In this document: positions 56,901 to 64,000 of the stretch, piece by piece
Numbering within the stretch: the first letter of the stretch is position 1
Layout of the letters: every line of letters starts with the position of its first letter
Source: Pleodorina starrii
Lineage: Eukaryota; Chlorophyta; Chlorophyceae; Chlamydomonadales; Volvocaceae
Length of the DNA: 64,000 nucleotides
Direction of reading: 5' to 3'
Assembly: GCA_030267565.1 (NCBI GenBank)
Contig: BRXU01000047.1
Span: 1-64,000, forward strand
Translations under genes and position numbers: made by a program
The notes under the pieces: model-generated
Database searches by the model: none
What the model was told of the DNA's origin: nothing
What the model saw: the letters and a program-made list of their open reading frames with translations, nothing else

Positions 56901-58523
56901 CTCCTCCCCTCCAGCAAGAGCTGGTGCGCAGCCAGCAGCAGCAGCAGTCGCCGGGGACGGCTCAGCCCGAGTCATCGGGAGGGGGCTCCGCCCGGGGGCT
57001 CCATGGGCCGCAGGGGCGTCTGGCGGCGGCGGCAGCCGGGCCGGATGTGCTTGCATCGCTGGCGCTGGTGGGCTCGGAGGAGCCGGACGGTCGCGGCGCA
57101 CACGGAGGCCCCGGCCGCGGCGACCCCGCCAATTCGAGTCTGGGTGACGGCCTACGCCAGAGCGACTTGGACTACCTGGCTCGCCTGGGCGGCGGCGACC
57201 CGCACGACGGCGGCGAGTTGGCCACAAGCACTGACGAGCGGCCGTTCGTGATTGAGCCGGGTGCGCCCGCCGGCACGGCCAAGGCCTGGGGCGACCGTCA
57301 GCCGTGGGCGAAGGGCAAGGACGGGGACTCGACGGCCACCGGCTTGGCGAAGCTGCGGGAGCGGCAGGAGCGTGAGAAGCAGCAGCAGCAGCAGCAGCGG
57401 CTCAGTCAGCAGGGGCTGAGCGGGGCCGAGGGAGGGTCGCGCCAGGCGCGTCTTGAGCAAGCGGATGCGCCACAGAGCGGGCGCGGCAGTGGGCTGGCCC
57501 TGGCGGATGAGGAGGACTCGGTTCTCCTCGGGGAGACGCTGACACCCCGTGAGTTGGGTGGGGAAGGGGGTAACGTAGTTGCAGTGTCGGTGGGGCCTCG
57601 CTTGCAGGTCGTCGCTGGGGTTGGACGACGGAGGTGCTGTGAAGCAAATCGCATAACCTGGCCAGATTGTGAGTCGCTACGGAGTTGCTCGTTGGGTGCG
57701 GCGACCATACACCGTGAAGCTGCGGAGGTAACCCCAGCGACGCCCCCCCCCCCCACACACACACACGCTTTCGCGAGCCCTCCACAAATGCTGAAGAAGT
57801 TGCTTTAACGGGCATTCGCCGCCCCAATTCATGCAACGCCAGGACAGCAGTCCCCACCTCCCCAAGCGCATTCCCTGAAGCCAGCGGAGAGCCATCAATC
57901 CCACCCCGCCGCCCCTCCGTCCCCCTTTCCTCCCCCCTTCCCTCTGTGCGGTCTGCGCCCCAGGCCGCCGCTCGGGTGCCGCCGCGCAGATGCAGGCAGT
58001 GAGCTCTGCCCTGGCGGCGCTGGCCTCCTCGGGGCAGCTCGGTGCTGAGGAGGCCAAGGACCTGCGCTCCCAGACGGACGCGCTGTACGGCAGCCTTGTG
58101 CAGCTGCACCACCTCATGAATGGCCCGCGTGGCGCGGAGCTCTACTCCTCGCCCTCGCCCTCGAGCAGCAACGGCGGAGGCGGCAGCGGCGGCGCCAGGG
58201 GCTTCACTCCGCCCGACATGTCGCCCTCGGACTCGCCCAGCCAGACGGCGAGGCGGCAGTCGGCGGCTTTGGGAGCCAGTCCCGCCAAGCCGGCGCAGGT
58301 GGCGTTGGAGCCCCTGGGTGCGCAGAGCGGGGGCGGGGAGGGGGCGGTGCAGCAGCTCCGCAAGCCCCCCTCGGGCGGCGGTGTAATCCCGGGCAACAGC
58401 TCGCATCTTCAACTGACGCCCAAGCACCAGCTCATTCCGGAGGACGTGGCGTGGATGGCGGGGCTGGTGCACAGCCTCAGCAGGAGTCTGCGGGTGGAGA
58501 AGGACGAGGTGGAGCTGTCATGA
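53996..58523 (+). CDS. 912-aa low-complexity protein of unknown function
   Basis: Seven exons join in frame: 53996-54047, 54147-54290, 54453-54695, 55083-55274, 55500-56413, 56915-57548, 57964-58523. The start MEKMIQRAKSTLPPEARG is the first Met that keeps phase. Most of the protein is disordered (Ala, Gly, Ser, Pro). Ordered-looking islands are LIYNRVQEILGMPLMQRAAA (about 66-85), an acidic patch EDAYADDAFEEYEG (about 445-458), a helix DVVLLRDSVNALNGLVQLKIQQEL (about 494-518), a Gln run (about 671-676), MQAVSSALAAL..YGSLVQLHHLMN (about 739-781), and the C-terminal IPEDVAWMAGLVHSLSRSL. Short helices plus an acidic patch are common in ciliary and centrosomal scaffolds, but no family is recognised. 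Confidence 0.8.
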
Positions 58524-59217
58524 GGGCGCATGAGGGCGCATGGGCAGCGGCTCGGGTACCGCCATGTGGGTAGAGCCGGGCGGGAGACGAGATCTGCTTG
58601 GGAGGTGGTTCTCTTTCGATTCCCGCAGTAGACTACAGATTAGTACGCGGATACAGATGCCAGAGCGTCGCGTGTGGCCACGACGTCGATGTGGAATAAG
58701 GACCCTCAGCCGGGACACAGGCGAGTCGCAGAGCCCGGATTGCCTGCTGGAATGTACATGGCTAAGCTGATGCGTGCGCTAGTAGGTGCTGCTCCAGTAG
58801 CGTTGCGGTTTGTAGTGTCAGTACAGTGTGAGCGGGCTTCTGAGCCCAGTACGTATGTCAGTTTTTGAAGCCTGCGTTGCGGTTTGTAGGCGAGTTACGT
58901 AGTATGGCACCTGCGATCGGAGTTTTTACTGCAGAGATGTTTAGACGGTTCGCACCACATGGGAGGTCCGCAGCAAGTTGTTCGCGAGAGCCGGGTGGAG
59001 GACGTGGAGGACAGGTCGAGGCAATAATATTCGAAAAGGCCTGCGTGCCAACGGTGCGCACGCAGGCCGTGTTAGGACGGCAGTGTTTCGCAGCCAGTGC
59101 TGGAAAGGGGGACGAAACATATGTCCTCGGGCTGTGCGGCCGCGGGCCGGCACTTGCTCAACCCGGGCGCGCAGAGTTTTCCGCCAGCAGGGTGTACGGA
59201 TCATGCGTGTGAAGCTT

Positions 59218-59222
59218 TTACA
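59218..59222 (-). terminator. TGTAA polyadenylation signal of NUP88
   Basis: Minus-strand TGTAA at 59222-59218, 200 bases after the NUP88 stop. Confidence 0.6.
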
Positions 59223-59240
59223 ATCGGCCTGCAATCCCCC

Positions 59241-59245
59241 TGTAA
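59241..59245 (+). terminator. TGTAA polyadenylation signal of the 912-aa gene
   Basis: First plus-strand TGTAA after the stop at 58523, about 720 bases downstream. It lies between the NUP88 stop and the NUP88 signal. Confidence 0.6.
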
Positions 59246-59421
59246 CACCAGGAGGAGCAACAGCCCACAGCCGCAGACGCCAGGACTCCATAACATAACG
59301 CGGCACGCTCAAACGCGCCAAGTGTTATTGGCACGCGCAATCATGCAACGAAGCAACGAAGCGAGTTGCGCCCTTGTTGTACTCGGAGCGCCATGCATCC
59401 GCCAGGACTCAGGGCGCCCCG

Positions 59422-62400
59422 CTACACCACTCTGGGGCTCGCCCCGAGGCCCATCCTGGCAAGAGCCATCGCGCCCGCCGCCGTCGCCGCCATGTCCGTC
59501 AGCCCCGACCGGCCCAGTCCCTTGTCCAGCTGCTCCGCCGTCTGGTCGGCAGCCGCCGCCGCCACCGTCCGTTCCAAGGCGGCCAAGGCGGAGCGGGCGG
59601 CTGCCAAACCGCTGTACTGCGCCATGACCGCATCCTGCACCTGTACAGCACACAGACGCATCCCGTTGTGGACGAAGTGGTCAGATGGCCATATACCGGT
59701 ATACCGTATGGTTGTGTCCTCCGGAGGTAGCACCTCCGGAGCAGCCGAGTTTAGGAGACCCTCGCCTGCTTCCGCGCGAGACCTCGTTTGCCCGTTGAAC
59801 ACGGTTTCGGACTGACAATGGAGGAGGCACTGTGTGTCCCCGCGAAATGTATCGATTGCGCACCCACGGCCTCTCTTGTGCAAGTACCACATGCAGTCTG
59901 TGACCCATCCTCACCCACCCACCTTCTCCAGCTGCGCCTCCGGAATGTTGGCCACGCGCACGCCCACTGAGCCAGCACCGCTGCTGCGCCGCTGCTCGCA
60001 CAGCTTCCGCGCGCGAGCCGCAATGGTGGCCCACTGCCCCTGCACGGAGCCCAGCCGCGACTCGGCGCCAGACAGCTCGTCACAAGCAGCGATCTCCGCG
60101 CGCGACAGAGCCCGAGGCAGCGACCAGTGCAGGCTGGCCAGCATGCCTGTGAGGACGTTGGCAGACAGGAAGGGATTCACGGGGGCGGCAGCGGGGGCAA
60201 AGCAGCCAGCGATCGAGCGGCCTTCCTGCGGGCGCAGGAAGCGCCTTCCCGGCGCGCGCGTTTGAACGTACGGTACGGTACTGTACGGTACCACCTTCCA
60301 TCGTCGAGCCTATTCGGTTATGCGACATGGCCTGGTCGCCAAATCAGCGGCCCGGCTTCTGACGCTTTGCCCCATTATACCAAACCACAATTCCTCGAAT
60401 ACCCGGTACTGGATACCGGGATACCGGCAACACGCCATTTCGTACCTGCTCGCTCAACGAGGTTGTCGTGCAGCAGCTTGACTCGGCTCAATCGGGCCTC
60501 CAGCGCCTCCTGCCGCCCCTCCAACACCGCTGCCAGCTCGGCCAGCTCGGCCACCGCCGCCGCATGCTTGCCCGCCTCCCCGCGCAGCGCATCGGCGCGG
60601 CTCTGCAGATCTACCGCCGCGCCGTGCAGGAAGGCCATGTGCTTCCCGCGCAGGGCGGCCACGCAGTCCGTCAGGTGGCGCAGACCCTCGGGGCTGGCCA
60701 CCGTGAGCGGCTTGGGCGCACCTGAGGGGGCAGCGCAGGGGGCCGAGTGAGTGAGGGGACCAACAGGGAAGCGGACCGCCAACCGAGGACTTGCACCGAG
60801 GTCAGGTCCGAGGGCGTCAACACCTGACAGCCCGCAAACCCAGCTGGACGAGGCCCCCCGGGACAACCCCACCCAGCATACATGGAAAGCGGGGGAGGCC
60901 CAAGCACCAGGTGATGCACACGACCTGCGAGGCCGGCGTACCTCGGGGGGAACCTCCGGGTGGGCAAAGTGCCATCGAAGGCCACCCCGCCGTGTTCCCG
61001 ACCGACCGGCTATCGCTGTGTCACGCGCGCACAGCCGCTCAGCCAAGAGAAGGATCACCCAAAACGTCGAGGACCCATCGACAGACGAGGAATCGTGATG
61101 CAGCTGCCCTTATCCATCCAGCCATACAGTGCACGGATTCTGCAAACAGCTCTCGGAACAACAAATATCTTTTCCTTCTTAGCCTGCCCCCGCACCAACA
61201 CCAGCCCACCTGCCGGCGGCACAGGCAGCTTCCGGTCGGCGGGCGGCGCAATCAGATTGCCGTACACCGACTTGATGTGCACCTCCACTTGGGCCTTACG
61301 CTGCTCCGGGCTCGGACTCGGACTGGGCCCCGCTGCTGCTGCCCGGGCAGGCGTGCCCGCAGAAACTGCCGCAGCCCGCTGCTGCTGCGCGGCCGCTTGG
61401 GGCGAGGCCGCGGCCAGCTGCTGTTGTTGCTGTTCCAGGATCAGAGACGCCGCCCCAGCGGGCTGGAAGTAGCGCAGGACTCCTGCGGCCAACAAACGCA
61501 CAGAAAGCAAGCGAGTCACAACAAGGCCAGGAACCACATAGCCACCCAAAAGACAACAACTCTACTCCGTCAATTGCAGTGTGATTCGCCCGTCTCCTGT
61601 CCAAAGCGAATGCGGAACACGAGGCATCAGCATTGTCAATGGCTGCTGTTGCAGTGCCAGCAGCGATACGGCATCGACACATGCGCGAACGTACCTGCCG
61701 CGGTCAGCACCAGCAGGCCACCGCCCAGCAGGGGGCTCACGAGCAGGCAGCTGCACACCGCCGCCGCCCTGCCCGCCGCCGTCGCGCTCGCCGCCGGCGT
61801 CGCGGAGCTCTGCGCGGCCGCCGTTGCGTCGTACACGCACGACACTACTGGCGCCGGCAGCTCGGCCGGCAGCGCACTGCCGCTGCCGCCGCCGCCAGCC
61901 CCAGGCCCGCGGGACGCGTCGCCCAGCCAAAGCGCCAGCATCCCACTCCACGGCAGCGTCACCCGCCAGCAGCCCCCAGCGCGCTGACACACCCAAACCG
62001 TGGCAGTGGCGCCAGCGCCGGCCACCGCAGCAGTGCTACCCGTGGCGCTGGCCTGGATGTGGAGCGACATGGCGCGCCGCGCCGCCGCCACCGCCGACGC
62101 GGACACGCCGTAGCCGTCGCCCAGTGCATCGTCGTCGTCCTCCTCCTCCGCCTCGTCGGCGTCGCTCGCAGACGCCGCCGCCGCGTCACCTCTGCCGCCG
62201 CCGGCACCGCGCCGCGGCAGCGCCGGTGGCAGCTCCACAACATCCAGGAGTGCCATGCCCGGCGTGACCGCCGCCGCCACCGCGGCGGCGGCGGCGCCGC
62301 CGCCGGTCAGCCCCGTGGTCCCGTTGGCGCCAGAGGCGCGCAGCGTGCACTTGTACCGCACTGCGCTGGGCGCCGCGTTGGCGGTGCCGCTGACCGACAT

Positions 62401-63398
62401 GAACTGCGGCGCCGAGTCGCACCAGGCGGGAGCCCAGGGCCCTGCCAGCGCGTAGGCCAGCAGCCGACCCTCGGTGGAGCCCACCACAGCGGTACTGACG
62501 CTGGAGGGGGTCGATGAAGCGGAGGCGGAGGCGGTGAGCGTGTGTGACACGGCCAGCGACGACGCGCGCGCGAGCAGCGGCAGCTCCTGGCGCGCACGTG
62601 GGTTCAGCGGACCGACGACCGCCGGCGACACGCCCTCCACCACGTGTGGGAGCACTGCGGGTGAGCAGGATGGTGACTTGGTGAGCGCGCAGAACAGGAT
62701 TGCAATGGGCGGGCAACAGGTAGCAGGTCACGGCGGATGAGACGCGGGCGGGCAAATCCCCGCGTGGCGAGCTCTCGTAACGCTGCCAGTACAGTACAAC
62801 TGCCTGTCCGTTATCGTGCAGAGGCGGTACAGGCTGAGGTAGTGTCGCAGGTGCGTGAGCTGCAGCGCAACGCGATGGGTGAAGGGTAATACACAATACA
62901 CTCACCCTGCCAGCGGTTCTTGGCGGACGGGTTTTGCACCGCATCCAATCCAAACACCACCTCAAGCCACTCGGTCGCTGCCGCCTCTTCCTGCCCCAGA
63001 CGCTCCAGCATCGCCGCCGCACAACGCATGCCAAACGGCGCAACCGGCCCCAGCACGTACACCAGCCCGTCCGCCGCCAGCAGCAGCAGCGAAAACGTGC
63101 CCCAGCCCACGGCGGGTCCAAACGCAAAGGCCACAACGTCCGTGGAGGCCGGCGGCTCACCACCGCCGCCCCCGCCGGCCGCGCTGCTGTAGGGCCCTGG
63201 GGACGGCGCCGCTGCCCCTGCTGTGGGCGTCCCCAGGCCGAGACCGAGGCCGTAGCGCTGCGGTGCCCCTCCGGCCGCCAGCACCACATGCAGCGTCTGC
63301 TCCGCCACCGCCAGGCTGTGAGTGACCCGGTAGAGGCGGAGGCGGTTGTCCGATGTGAGCACCACCAAGTGCTCCTCGCTGTGAGGGTGCCAGGAGGC
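59422..63398 (-). CDS. NUP88: Nucleoporin NUP88, 5' part not found in window
   Basis: Six in-frame exons encode the last 814 residues: 63398-62906, 62654-61695, 61482-61210, 60721-60446, 60146-59923, 59640-59422. The first exon opens ASWHPHSEEHLVVLTSDNRLRLYRV, the most conserved blade of the Nup88 beta-propeller, followed by VVAFAFGPAVGWG. The middle contains LPHVVEGVSPAVVGPLNPRA and long Ala/Gly and acidic (EAEEEDDDD) insertions. The C-terminal third is coiled coil (QSRADALRGEAGKHAAAV..ALEARLSRVKLLHDNL), as in the Nup88/Nup82 family. NUP88 sits with NUP214 and NUP62 on the cytoplasmic face of the pore. The expected 100 or more N-terminal residues should lie in exons upstream of 63398, in an unrecognised stretch or beyond 64000. 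Confidence 0.88.
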
Positions 63399-64000
63399 CT
63401 GCGCGGACAAGGGAGCGAGGGCGGAAGGGAGATAGGGGGAATGAGCGACCAAGCATCTACGGCGCATATAATAGAAGGAGATGGATGGTTAAGCAAAGGG
63501 CGGGCGCGAAGGTGGAACCCACAGCTCTGCACCAATCGGCGGCCATTCGTGTCGTGGCGATGACCCAAAACGTATCGTCGCCGGGAGCTCTCCGCCACCG
63601 CCGCACCGGGAGCTCACTCGAATGCGAATGCGCTTCGCGTGAGCCATGTCGACAAGCACCGGCCCGCCTATTGTACACTGTGTGTGTAATGTTGGCTGTG
63701 TATAGTGCAATCTGGCAGTGCACCCGCGACTCCGCCAATCCCCTACCGGCTTCTGTGCTTCCTTTGGCTATGGCCCTTGGCAGCCCTTTCTAGCTGCCTT
63801 TTGCCCGCGTGCCTTTCTGTGCCTTGAACTCAATGCGCTCCAGCTCCGATCTCAAGGCCTAAATTCGGGTCCTATGCCCGGCATGCCCGAGGGGTTTGGG
63901 TGGTATATGGGCTTCGGCCTGCCCGCTCCCCTGCCCGCTCCATCCCGTGATTCGCACGGCCCCATGTAACAGCTTGCTTCCAACTGTCGGCTTAGCCCGG
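63399..64000. other. Upstream of the first recognised NUP88 exon
   Basis: 602 bp with several ORFs on both strands, none recognisable as the NUP88 N-terminus. It may be intron. A minus-strand stretch near 63615-63652 (MAHAKRIRIR followed by a GTGAGC donor) is a weak candidate exon. Confidence 0.35.

Overview
The window is high-GC nuclear DNA of a green alga, most likely a volvocalean related to Chlamydomonas, Gonium or Volvox. The signs are many short exons with GT..AG introns, TGTAA polyadenylation signals just downstream of stop codons, alanine- and glycine-rich disordered proteins, and LINE and tRNA-derived SINE debris. The species cannot be named from the sequence. All gene models were built by hand from splice sites and reading-frame continuity.

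Region 1 (1-15.1 kb) is repetitive. It holds three decayed, rearranged copies of one L1-type LINE (AP endonuclease, reverse transcriptase and zinc-binding tail seen in different copies), three copies of a SINE with Pol III-like A and B boxes, and a family of composite retroposons with an internal GC-rich minisatellite. The composite elements end in a TGTAA signal and an A-tail and stand in alternating orientation, forming large palindromes. A G-rich array and a 700-bp AAT/ATC satellite follow.

Region 2 (15.4-27.9 kb, minus) is one long gene of 21-22 exons for a predicted type I membrane protein: signal peptide, three laminin-G-like modules, a Myxococcus-type Cys-rich repeat (DUF4215), a Pro-rich stalk, one transmembrane helix and a short tail.

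Region 3 (29.4-64 kb) is a compact housekeeping block: a 631-aa disordered protein (minus), a PYM/WIBG homologue (plus), an F-box/leucine-rich-repeat protein (plus), cytosolic aspartyl-tRNA synthetase (minus), DPY30 (plus), proteasome beta-1 subunit PBA1/PSMB6 (minus), a 912-aa disordered protein (plus) and nucleoporin NUP88 (minus, 5' part not found here). Apart from one tandem plus-strand pair, neighbours alternate between divergent pairs with short shared upstream regions (31.3-31.8, 50.0-50.4, 53.5-54.0 kb) and convergent pairs whose predicted 3' UTRs overlap (51.35-51.49 and 59.2-59.25 kb). The genes are not one pathway: they cover exon-junction-complex recycling, ubiquitin ligation, tRNA charging, H3K4 methylation, proteolysis and nuclear transport.
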